Positions 17,560 to 25,304 of a DNA stretch of 55,919 nucleotides are shown piece after piece; position 1 is the stretch's first letter; each line of letters begins with the position of its first letter. The translations under genes were made by a program, and so were the position numbers. The notes under the pieces were generated by a model. It was not told the DNA's origin, searched no databases, and saw only the letters and a program-made list of their open reading frames with translations. This DNA is from a virus. The stretch is taken from positions 1 to 55,919 of the IMG/VR virus record IMGVR_UViG_3300032285_001768. One strand, given 5' to 3'.

Positions 17560-18942
17560 TTACTGAGTTAAGTCGTAGAAGGATATGGCGCCAATACCTC
17601 CGCCTGTAGTTGCACCACCTGTTGTCACAGTTCTTGCTACCAAAGTTAAAGTATCGCTAACACCGGCAATAGATGCACCTAATTGCATGTCCCAGTTGTA
17701 CCCTGCGCCAACCGATAAAATACTTCGCCCCGTTTTGCCAGTAGCAAACTCAGCATAAACTAATGTTCCGCCGGTATACGAAGTAGAGCTGATATCCTGT
17801 TCAACATTTGAATCTGATGTTACCGCAGACCATGATGGGGAAGAAAGAGTTGCGTTTTTTACAAGTGCAATTTGAAAATTGTCTGCGGTGGACGGTAAAA
17901 AATTAAGTGTAGTTGGCAATACCACTGCCCCAGTTCTTCCAGAAGCTAGTCGTATAGAGATTAATGGTTTATAGGAAGTTGTTAAATAAGAAGAAGCAGT
18001 AAGATTTGTCATGGAAGCGGAATGCTCAACCGAAGTTGCTTCATACCCACCTTCTGAAATGACGGAAGAACAAATTTGAGTCAAAGTTGCTGCTACAGCA
18101 GACGTTGAAGTGATTTCATAGCGTATAGGCAAAATGGCCGTAGTCATGTAAACGGTAGTCCCATACACGTTCGCGGTATTAAACGTGTGGCAGACAATAT
18201 ACTGCCCGTTAATAATAAAACCACACCGCACAGAACCAACGCCCAACCACTCAAAGTCCATCCACAGAATTTGCGGGTGAGTAAGGTCAAGCGTTAATCC
18301 TGACGCCCCGGTTCCGTCTAGCTTGTCCCCATTCCAGTCTGCCTGTGCGACTGATCGACTGTCGTCCACTGAACCACCAGTGTAAGACCGCAAAGTGAAT
18401 GCATTGGTGCCGTCAACTTTTGAAAAGAAAACGCCGTTTTGAGCGTTAAAGTAGCCAACCTTTTGGCTCAAGTTGGCACTATTGCTGCTATCCATTTGAA
18501 ATGTAGCAAGCACCAACAACCCCTTGCCTGGCTGATATGAGAAGGACCGAAAGGTCTGACGAACAACCGAACCAACCCCACCTCCCGTCACGCTCATGCT
18601 AACACTGGATTGATTGGTATTGAACGTCGTCGACCCTGTGCCAGTAGTGGACGTGTCAAACTGATTGTCCGCCGCATACCGGCTTTGACTATCAAACAAT
18701 GTGTAGGGAGCAGCTACTTGCAATCGCCCAAACGCATCCAAAGAGGTTGCTGGAAAGGTAATCGGCAACGAAGGAGTACTTGCCACAAGCTGCCCCAAAA
18801 TGTTGTTCAGCTGATTGAAGTACAGCCGCAATACGTTATTAAACTGCTCCTGGAAGCGTGCGTCATACAGCTTTGGCGCACTAGGCAGGTTGGGCGGAGT
18901 TACCCTGTTTAAGTCAAATTCCGACGTGACAACCAGAGTCAT
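17560..18942 (-). CDS. tail or head fibre-type structural protein (DAFGRLQV motif)
   Basis: A 460-residue, Ser/Thr/Gly-rich beta-type protein. The N terminus (PSAPKLYDARFQEQFNNVLR) looks like an attachment helix region, followed by SLDAFGRLQVAAPYTLFDSQ, a phrase I know from many phage fibre or tail proteins. The remainder is Ser/Thr-rich with many short strands, as in receptor-binding or particle-surface proteins. Its ATG overlaps the stop of the 694-residue tail gene in ATGA style. Position next to the tail hub-like gene supports a tail role; host receptor binding is a guess. Confidence 0.72.
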   Translation of the reverse strand: MTLVVTSEFDLNRVTPPNLPSAPKLYDARFQEQFNNVLRLYFNQLNNILGQLVASTPSLPITFPATSLDAFGRLQVAAPYTLFDSQSRYAADNQFDTSTTGTGSTTFNTNQSSVSMSVTGGGVGSVVRQTFRSFSYQPGKGLLVLATFQMDSSNSANLSQKVGYFNAQNGVFFSKVDGTNAFTLRSYTGGSVDDSRSVAQADWNGDKLDGTGASGLTLDLTHPQILWMDFEWLGVGSVRCGFIINGQYIVCHTFNTANVYGTTVYMTTAILPIRYEITSTSAVAATLTQICSSVISEGGYEATSVEHSASMTNLTASSYLTTSYKPLISIRLASGRTGAVVLPTTLNFLPSTADNFQIALVKNATLSSPSWSAVTSDSNVEQDISSTSYTGGTLVYAEFATGKTGRSILSVGAGYNWDMQLGASIAGVSDTLTLVARTVTTGGATTGGGIGAISFYDLTQ

Positions 18943-21023
18943 CGTAATCCATCCGGACGGATGTCAATACGAGGAGCACCCAACTGCCAAGCGGTTCCCA
19001 ACGTGTTCGACCGCACCTTGAATATCAACTGCCGCCCACGGACACGGGTGTAAATCTGCCCGGTAAATGTCTCAGGGACCACGTAAGTTGACCCAGAAAT
19101 CACCGATTGAGTAGACGAATCCTGCGTTCCAGAGCCTGAGTTCTGCATCGGATAAAGCGTAATCTCTACCTGCGGAGACGCGGGGGCCGTGGAACTTGAA
19201 CCCTGGAACGAAATATCCGGCAACATGCGCCAAACAAAGCCCACACTGTCACCATCGCCAATGTCAAATTCAGCCGACGAAATAAATGCGTCCATTGGCA
19301 ATGGATTTCCGTCGACGTTGTCATCGACCCCTGATTCATGGCTCAAGAGCCGTTTCCCATACGAAGCCGCAATTGGGGTTGCTTGTAGACCACTATCGAG
19401 CCACGCAGTACGGGCCATGGCCCCGTAATACCATACGTTTTCGAGATAATTGTAGACCACATACTTGTCAATTGTTTCGCTATTGGCTGAGCAATAGAAC
19501 CACCAGACTTCGTTAAATCCTTCGTTTGTCCCCGTAAAAAACTGCTCTGACTGCGACAAATTAATGTCGTTAAACACATATTTGCGCAAATCGCAATTAA
19601 GCGTTTGAACCTGACCGTTGTAGAGATAAAACTTGTCCGTTCCCATCCAGTAGATAACGCCAGAGGCAATCACAGACGCATTTGGTCCCATGATTGAAAT
19701 GTTGTCTCCCAACAATTGAGTTCCCCAAACATAAGGGGCCCCTAAAAATTGCAAGGAGTAAACCGAAGAGTCGGTAAAGACAACAATTTCCTGTCGAGTT
19801 TGCACCGTGCTCACAATCCGTGAGCCATGGGACAAGCGCACACTTCCAGCCTGCGTTGTCGCCGTTGGCTGCCACTCGGTCACAGAATCCTGGTCCGACC
19901 AGCGAATAACCATGGGGTCCAACGTGGTGCTGCCATAATCATTGGTACCAAACAGAATCACAAACCGACTGACGTCGGAAATGGTCATGTAGTTCTGGTA
20001 TAGCGGAACTGAGTTAGCACCTGGCAAGGAGGAGACCAGCATTCCTCGCGGCGAAATGGATTGAGTCCCACTGCCCGAGGAACTGGTATTAATCAGCGCG
20101 CCAGTTGGTGTCGAAGACAAATTGAAAGACGTTCCACCACTTCCCCTGGCGTAATACGTCTGACCCGGAACTAACGGTGTAGGCAGTGCGCCCGTTGTTG
20201 TAAAAGTGATTGGATAGCCATCAGGAATAGTTACTGTGCTGGTAACGACAGCAGGAGAAGCATTGCTGATGCCAACCGAAGAAGGACGATAGCCAATGCT
20301 CGCGCTCCAATAGTAAAGAGGACCGCCTTGTGGCCCAAACACGAGGTCCTGGCCATAGTTCATCTGATTCCAAATTCGAATGGCATCAGTAGACTGCGAG
20401 GAATTTCCCCAGGTTCCAGAGCTCCAAGTACCTGAACTCCATCCGCTAAGTGGAACCGCGTAAGCTGGACCTGTATTGATCTGATAGGTAGCGTAGACCG
20501 TTCCGCCACCCGTAGTTGAGGACGATGCAGTGCCTGTTACTTCAATCGAATATGAATTTGCGTTGATATACGTTAGTTCGTACTCGCCGCTGATTGTTAC
20601 CCCACCAACCGCAGACCCACCATAAAAAGTGACAAAGTCCCCGTTTATTGCTCCGTGCGAGCTATCCGACACCGTGACAATAGTTGTCGTTGCCGTATTT
20701 GTAGCCGTGTTAGTTGTAAAGGGGTTACTGAGTGTGCTTGTCTTTCGGATGGGCGTTATATCGTAGTAATAGCCACCGTTTTGTATGTAAAACTTGAGAT
20801 TTGTGCCCACTCCAATCAGGTTCTGGGCACCCAGGGTCACCCAGTTCCACAGAGATCGGCAAGTGCCGAGAAAGGTCTGAGAAGAAAACGGGGTCCATCC
20901 CCCAATCTTTTCCGGCGTGCCTTGACGAAACCGGACTTTGTCCGACTCGTACCAACCCCCTTCGTTGGTATAACGAGTGTTTTCGCGATTAACGCCAGGC
21001 TTAAAGATGATCTTCTGCAGCAT
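18939..21023 (-). CDS. tail tube/nozzle-like structural protein
   Basis: A 694-residue protein starting LQKIIFKPGVNRENTRYTNE and continuing GGWYESDKVRFRQGTPEKIG, then TCRSLWNWVTLGAQNLIGVG. I recognise this as the conserved tail protein of marine and freshwater podoviruses, usually annotated as a tail tubular or stabilisation protein, comparable in position to P22 gp10 or T7 gp12. It is beta-rich throughout with ending RIDIRPDGLR. It lies between the lysis genes and the fibre-type protein. The exact place in the tail is not visible from sequence. Confidence 0.72.
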   Translation of the reverse strand: MLQKIIFKPGVNRENTRYTNEGGWYESDKVRFRQGTPEKIGGWTPFSSQTFLGTCRSLWNWVTLGAQNLIGVGTNLKFYIQNGGYYYDITPIRKTSTLSNPFTTNTATNTATTTIVTVSDSSHGAINGDFVTFYGGSAVGGVTISGEYELTYINANSYSIEVTGTASSSTTGGGTVYATYQINTGPAYAVPLSGWSSGTWSSGTWGNSSQSTDAIRIWNQMNYGQDLVFGPQGGPLYYWSASIGYRPSSVGISNASPAVVTSTVTIPDGYPITFTTTGALPTPLVPGQTYYARGSGGTSFNLSSTPTGALINTSSSGSGTQSISPRGMLVSSLPGANSVPLYQNYMTISDVSRFVILFGTNDYGSTTLDPMVIRWSDQDSVTEWQPTATTQAGSVRLSHGSRIVSTVQTRQEIVVFTDSSVYSLQFLGAPYVWGTQLLGDNISIMGPNASVIASGVIYWMGTDKFYLYNGQVQTLNCDLRKYVFNDINLSQSEQFFTGTNEGFNEVWWFYCSANSETIDKYVVYNYLENVWYYGAMARTAWLDSGLQATPIAASYGKRLLSHESGVDDNVDGNPLPMDAFISSAEFDIGDGDSVGFVWRMLPDISFQGSSSTAPASPQVEITLYPMQNSGSGTQDSSTQSVISGSTYVVPETFTGQIYTRVRGRQLIFKVRSNTLGTAWQLGAPRIDIRPDGLR

Positions 21024-21460
21024 TACTTGCTCGCTACACCCTTATGCTTCTCAAAAGACCGCATACCACCAAAACCAAGCAAGCCAGACAGAAGAACCAT
21101 CAATTGTTCAGTCTGCAAATCAAGCGGAGGCTGTAACCCTTTAGGGATTATATCCATTCCTTGCCCCACCGCCCAACACCATTGCATCAGTGGGTAGCCC
21201 AGAAATTGGTAACCCAAACCTGCAACCCCAACCCAACCCACAGCAGGACGCCAACCACTGACAAATACGCTAGATGAACCGGCTTCAATCTTATTGACTT
21301 CGATCTGCGCAAGATCGGTTTGTTGGTCAATCTTTTTTTCTTCCAAATCCAGTTTGCGCTCTTCCAACGCCATCTGAAGGCGTTCTTTATCCGTTGTGAT
21401 GAGCGAGTCCGCAACCTTGCCAACGCCTTCGATGATTGAACCGATGCCGATCAAGTCCAT
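21023..21460 (-). CDS. GTA-type holin (3TM family)
   Basis: A 145-residue membrane protein. Residues 20-60 form a charged coiled coil (LQMALEERKLDLEEKKID), followed by FVSGWRPAVGWVGVAGLGYQ and a further hydrophobic segment, then LMVLLSGLLGFGGMRSFEKH near the C terminus. This order matches the GTA_holin_3TM family. It would form the membrane lesion that releases the adjacent GH108 endolysin. Start and stop overlap both neighbours by one base, so the lysis genes are translationally linked. Confidence 0.86.
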   Translation of the reverse strand: MDLIGIGSIIEGVGKVADSLITTDKERLQMALEERKLDLEEKKIDQQTDLAQIEVNKIEAGSSSVFVSGWRPAVGWVGVAGLGYQFLGYPLMQWCWAVGQGMDIIPKGLQPPLDLQTEQLMVLLSGLLGFGGMRSFEKHKGVASK

Positions 21461-21969
21461 TATTTGAGTCCTTCAAGAGCGCGCCGAATCCAGCCCAGCA
21501 AAAATTTAGACTGCGAACGATCTTTCATGCAGATATTCACGTACCGCTGAATCTTGGCTAACGCATAAGCTGGCACAAACTTTTCTGCAGTACATAGGTT
21601 CAACCGTTCAACGGTTTTTGGTCCGATTGCGCCGTCGGGAGTGACTCCGACAATGAGTTGGGCGAGCTTGATGGCAACTCCGATACCGGCGTTGACACCA
21701 AAGTTGTAGATGGTCTCCGCAATAGCTTGGTTTGTAAGCTCGTCACCTCTGATGCGATCCCAGAAATTAGTTTTGTAAAACTCACGAACCAGCGGCGTAG
21801 CCAACCCAAACTCTTTGCGATCAATGAAGTGCCATCCTGCCCATTGGGGGTTTGGATTTCTTGCGATTCCTGCATACGTTTGTCCTCCCCGGTCGCCCGG
21901 AATGTCGGTCAATTGATAACCACCTTCGTCCGCAATAACTTTTTCAAACGCTGGCTCAAAATTAGCCAT
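21460..21969 (-). CDS. GH108-family endolysin (muramidase)
   Basis: A 169-residue peptidoglycan-degrading enzyme. The N-terminal FEKVIADEGGYQLT carries the catalytic Glu of the EGGY motif (residue 15), followed by DRGGQTYAGIAR, then IAETIYNFGVNAGIGVAI and the C-terminal VTPDGAIGPKTVERLN typical of the attached peptidoglycan-binding part. No signal peptide is seen, so export depends on the holin encoded next to it. The length fits the family. The frame overlaps the small membrane protein upstream by 8 bases. Confidence 0.92.
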   Translation of the reverse strand: MANFEPAFEKVIADEGGYQLTDIPGDRGGQTYAGIARNPNPQWAGWHFIDRKEFGLATPLVREFYKTNFWDRIRGDELTNQAIAETIYNFGVNAGIGVAIKLAQLIVGVTPDGAIGPKTVERLNLCTAEKFVPAYALAKIQRYVNICMKDRSQSKFLLGWIRRALEGLK

Positions 21970-22123
21970 TTTTATCCCTCATCTTGTTGATGATCTCAAA
22001 CGCAGACTTCACTTTCTCTTCCAACACCGCTACCCGCAAATCCAACTTCGACAGCACAACAATCAAGGTCACAATACCAAGCAGCACGGGCCACGCTTTT
22101 AGAAACAGCTCAACTATCTCCAT
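21962..22123 (-). CDS. small one-pass membrane protein in lysis cassette
   Basis: A 53-residue protein: MEIVELFLKAWP, a hydrophobic helix (VLLGIVTLIVVL), then a charged amphipathic tail (LRVAVLEEKVKSAFEIINK). AGGAGG lies 7 bases before ATG 22123, better than the ATG at 22129 or the open-frame start at 22192. It overlaps both endonuclease VII and endolysin. The shape resembles XhlA-like lysis accessory or holin-like proteins. Its place directly before the endolysin supports a lysis role; the family is not certain. Confidence 0.68.
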   Translation of the reverse strand: MEIVELFLKAWPVLLGIVTLIVVLSKLDLRVAVLEEKVKSAFEIINKMRDKNG

Positions 22124-22550
22124 TTCCATGCCTCCTGGTGTACTCGTCTCGAAGAAACGTGACCTTCTTTCGACCATCATGCCGTTTGACAACCCCCAAC
22201 GCCGGAGGATTGTTCAAGTATTCTGCGGCCCGCAACATCAGATCCGGATCATCGTCAAAAATACCAAGCGCCGTGTTGCACCGCTTGCACAACACCCCCC
22301 GGACATCGTCCGAATCATGGCAATGATCCACCGCAAACTTATACTGCTTAAGCTTTAGGGGTTGTTGACAAACAGCGCAATTATACCCTTGAAGCTTCAA
22401 AAGGAGCTCAAAATCCGTAGGGGACAGCCCAAAACGCGAAAGGCGGTTCACATCCGCCTTACATGCACTACACAGGAAATAATCCTTGCGACCGTGAATT
22501 ATTAAATCATCCTTGGAAAACTGACCAAGGCACACGGCGCAGGAAGGCAT
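22110..22550 (-). CDS. recombination endonuclease VII-like (HNH) protein
   Basis: A 146-residue nuclease. The core YNCAVCQQPLK, then AVDHCHDSDDVRGVLC and CNTALGIFDDDP is the endonuclease VII zinc/His-Me finger, related to T4 gp49, which cuts branched DNA such as Holliday junctions before packaging. An extra N-terminal zinc-ribbon-like part has CAVCLG and CSACKA. ATG 22550 follows AGGAAATAG, which overlaps the end of a mini-ORF. The position inside the lysis/tail cluster is unusual but in the same transcript. Confidence 0.88.
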   Translation of the reverse strand: MPSCAVCLGQFSKDDLIIHGRKDYFLCSACKADVNRLSRFGLSPTDFELLLKLQGYNCAVCQQPLKLKQYKFAVDHCHDSDDVRGVLCKRCNTALGIFDDDPDLMLRAAEYLNNPPALGVVKRHDGRKKVTFLRDEYTRRHGNGDS

Positions 22551-22619
22551 CTATTTCCTCATGCGCTCTTCAAGGATCACGATCTGGAGTTGAGATTTGG
22601 TTTCCAGCTTCTCAGTCAT
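22551..22619 (-). CDS. 22-residue mini-ORF between two phage genes
   Basis: A minus-strand frame of 22 codons encoding a charged helix, MTEKLETKSQLQIVILEERM and two further residues. Its ATG overlaps the stop of the 60-residue gene (ATGA), and its TAG directly abuts the ATG of the endonuclease VII gene. It carries the AGGAAATAG used as ribosome binding site by that gene. The tight fit suggests it is translated, perhaps as a coupling leader, but 22 codons is too short to be sure it has a product of its own. Confidence 0.35.
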   Translation of the reverse strand: MTEKLETKSQLQIVILEERMRK

Positions 22620-22798
22620 TTTTTCAAACCTTTGAGCGTTTCCGCTAGTCGCGCACGCTGCCCTAGTTTGCCAGGAGCCTTTGCTGCCTTGGCTAACTTT
22701 TTCTCTGGGATTGGCTTGCCGGGTTTGGCCCCAAGTTCAGAACGAAGCGAACCCTTTGTTTTTGGGTTAAGAACCTTCTGAATCCATTTCTCAGCCAT
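22616..22798 (-). CDS. 60-residue basic phage protein
   Basis: A Lys-rich 60-residue protein beginning MAEKWIQKVLNPKTKGSLRS, with KPGKPIPEKKLAKAAKAPGK and the end LGQRARLAETLKGLKK. I recognise this as a common small protein of environmental phages whose ends are well conserved; function unknown. The charge suggests it may accompany DNA in the virion. It sits between the tail-assembly chaperone and the endonuclease VII cluster. Confidence 0.75.
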   Translation of the reverse strand: MAEKWIQKVLNPKTKGSLRSELGAKPGKPIPEKKLAKAAKAPGKLGQRARLAETLKGLKK

Positions 22799-22807
22799 GA
22801 TTGTTCC

Positions 22808-23302
22808 TTATGGCGCATCAGGCCATGTTACTGTCCAAGGGAATCCAGCCTGTGTAGGTACGTCACGCAACGCTTGACGATAAGACGCCCACTGGAAGTC
22901 CTGCGGTATGTTGCTTTCCAACGCCTTGATGACGCGCCAGTCGCATTCCTTTAGCTTGTCGTCACGGCTTTGGCGAACGGCTTTTGCTTGCTCCGCATCT
23001 TTCATGGCCTTGTACTCAGCCTCTTGCTCTGCGGCGGTCTTTTCTGGCGTGTCAACAAACACCGGCCCAAGGATGTACTTGGTGTACCACTTGCCGTCAA
23101 TCTGCTCTACACCGATACGCTGGCTGTACTGATAGACCGTTCCACCTGAAGCCTGTGGACCTTCCAACACTGGGTCAACCCCCACTGCTTCCATAACTTC
23201 AGGAGTCAATAGGTCGTAGGATGGACCATTGTTGGCTTGCAGATAAGAACGAAGTTCGCTCTCGTACATCACCGCGCCAGTTTCTCTAACTCTGATTTCC
23301 AT
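22808..23302 (-). CDS. phage tail assembly chaperone-like protein
   Basis: A 164-residue protein. The C-terminal third has the pattern RDDKLKECDWRVIKALES, then WASYRQALRDVPTQAGFPWT and VTWPDAP at the end, characteristic of the Phage_tail_APC type of tail (fibre) assembly chaperones. The N-terminal half is a separate small domain. It follows two fibre genes in the transcript, which supports a role in folding or assembling fibres rather than being part of the mature virion. Confidence 0.82.
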   Translation of the reverse strand: MEIRVRETGAVMYESELRSYLQANNGPSYDLLTPEVMEAVGVDPVLEGPQASGGTVYQYSQRIGVEQIDGKWYTKYILGPVFVDTPEKTAAEQEAEYKAMKDAEQAKAVRQSRDDKLKECDWRVIKALESNIPQDFQWASYRQALRDVPTQAGFPWTVTWPDAP

Positions 23303-23311
23303 TATGATTCC

Positions 23312-25303
23312 TTAAGCAACTGCTAAGAAGATGTAGGTCCCACCGCTTTCGTTGATACCTGCGGCAGTGGTAACAATTTGAAAACCAACACCTGTTGTAT
23401 ATACGTAGTCTGCATTAAATTCAGCATTCTGTAGATTCAACCTTAACACTGGGTCAGTTCCAGAAACCATTCCACGCGCCGTGTCCCAAACGTACCAACT
23501 ACCATTTGTGTCGGTGCGTTTGATAAGAACAAAACGAGCGCCACCAGTAAACCCGCAATTGATGGTCTGTGTTGCGCCTGTGCCTGTATATGAGCCTACT
23601 TTGGAAACGCCGGGGCAAGATGCAAATAAATATGCAATATAGGTGGTACCGTTAACATTAGGTGGATTTCCGGATTCGTCCAATGTTCTATATGGATAAA
23701 CAAGCGTCGGAGTGTAATAACTAGAATACCCAGTTTGAGTAGTTGGCGAATCTGTATTTAAACTCCACCGACTCGCATCGCCACCGCCGGGATACCCAAC
23801 TGCACACCAAGTAAACCACCCACTAGTTGAGCTACGCGCTCTAATAAAACTTAATTCTGGAGTTACTGTTAAATTATGATTAAATGAAAAACCAAGATTT
23901 ACGGCTCCAGTTCCCGTATAACAAACCTCATCAAAGAAACCGGGGACGCGTCGGAAGTTCCAATTAACATAAGTACCACTGTAATTTATTTCAGCAGTGG
24001 TTGTGTCTGCACCTGCTGTATAACCAGTCATAGATGCAAAATCAGTTAACGAGTTTGTCCCAGTTTGTTCAGGAGACAAACCAAAAGTTTCTAAAACCTT
24101 TGTGGGTCCGCGAAGACGGTCAAAAAATGAACCGCCATATCCGCCGCTACGCGAGTACGTTAGAATTGAATCAATAGGAAAGCCAGCCGCAGTAGATACT
24201 CTAACTGCGTTTGTGCCTGTATACGTCACGGGCGTAAACACACTCGTCCCAACTGTAGGCACCTTCATTGGCCCACGGCGAATTGCTATGTAGATGCCTG
24301 TGTACCCGGAAAGTCCAATAGAATATGTAAATCCAGTTGATGTTGGCGTTACGCCTGAAGGATAAGTGTTTCCTTCTGCATCAGTTCTATCAGCAAACAA
24401 CTGATTGCTTTGCGTCATGCTCATGCCGCGCAGTACATCACTCATCCACCAGTCATCGCCTGCACTTGAAAGGCGATATAAAACCCATTGCGGTTCGTAA
24501 CCTAAATTTACAGTTGCGTTGCCGCTACCGTCAGTAGTAAACGACCCACACGAAATCACATTGTCTGTGCCAGTCAGCCCAAACCCGCCACTATTTGAAG
24601 CGAACAAATAAGCAACAAATGATTGCCCGGAACTATTTATACCGGGGTCGTCACTTATTGTAAATACTGTGCTAGTAGGGGCTGTATTAAGCCATGCCGT
24701 ATCATTAAAAGCGGGGTTTGTTGAATTTAATACTATAAGTTTGGTTGCGCCTAATGATTGGTGATAAACATACCATGCCGACCCACCAGTGCTTGTTCTT
24801 TTAATAATTATGCAACCAGGAACGGACCCAAGATTGTGAGCAATTGTTCTTCCCGATCCGTTACCGGTATAAGTTACAATATCAAAGAACTTTGGTTGCT
24901 TGCGGAATGTCCATGAAACGTATCTATCGCCACTTAAATTGACCGTGTTCGAGCCGTCGTTACCTAACGAAAATCCGCTGGTCGTAAATCCAGTTAATGT
25001 ATTTATAAACGCGCTTTGGGCTGAAGTTAAGTTTGATTGCAATCCATTCAATGCGCCCCTAGCAGTGTCATATAGCCCGTGGTCAGTCGCCCTACCTCTG
25101 TTTTTTATCCAAACCAAACCGCCTTTCGTAGATAAATCTACATTATTTGTAATGGTTGCAACTGTTCCTGTTGTCCCTGACCCATTGCCAGTGCCGGTGT
25201 AAAGATATGTACTAAACACATCCTCAATGTAAACTGGGGCAGCCGCCGCCCCGCCTCCATAAGCGTCAAACGTGTTGTTCCCAGATCTTTGTTGTAATGG
25301 CAT
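23312..25303 (-). CDS. tail fibre-type protein with repeated modules (DUF7483-like)
   Basis: A 663-residue beta-rich protein. Modules of the type VTYTGNGSGRTIAHNLG... WYVYH and, near the C terminus, ARFVLIKRTDTNGSWYVWDT recur about four times. Each joins a TGTG strand to a WxVW segment and ends in YLFAS or YIFLAVA. I know this arrangement from phage proteins grouped as DUF7483. It probably forms a fibre or a virion surface protein. It lies between a long fibre gene and the tail-assembly chaperone. No enzymatic motif was seen. Confidence 0.77.
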   Translation of the reverse strand: MPLQQRSGNNTFDAYGGGAAAAPVYIEDVFSTYLYTGTGNGSGTTGTVATITNNVDLSTKGGLVWIKNRGRATDHGLYDTARGALNGLQSNLTSAQSAFINTLTGFTTSGFSLGNDGSNTVNLSGDRYVSWTFRKQPKFFDIVTYTGNGSGRTIAHNLGSVPGCIIIKRTSTGGSAWYVYHQSLGATKLIVLNSTNPAFNDTAWLNTAPTSTVFTISDDPGINSSGQSFVAYLFASNSGGFGLTGTDNVISCGSFTTDGSGNATVNLGYEPQWVLYRLSSAGDDWWMSDVLRGMSMTQSNQLFADRTDAEGNTYPSGVTPTSTGFTYSIGLSGYTGIYIAIRRGPMKVPTVGTSVFTPVTYTGTNAVRVSTAAGFPIDSILTYSRSGGYGGSFFDRLRGPTKVLETFGLSPEQTGTNSLTDFASMTGYTAGADTTTAEINYSGTYVNWNFRRVPGFFDEVCYTGTGAVNLGFSFNHNLTVTPELSFIRARSSTSGWFTWCAVGYPGGGDASRWSLNTDSPTTQTGYSSYYTPTLVYPYRTLDESGNPPNVNGTTYIAYLFASCPGVSKVGSYTGTGATQTINCGFTGGARFVLIKRTDTNGSWYVWDTARGMVSGTDPVLRLNLQNAEFNADYVYTTGVGFQIVTTAAGINESGGTYIFLAVA

Positions 25304-25304
25304 T

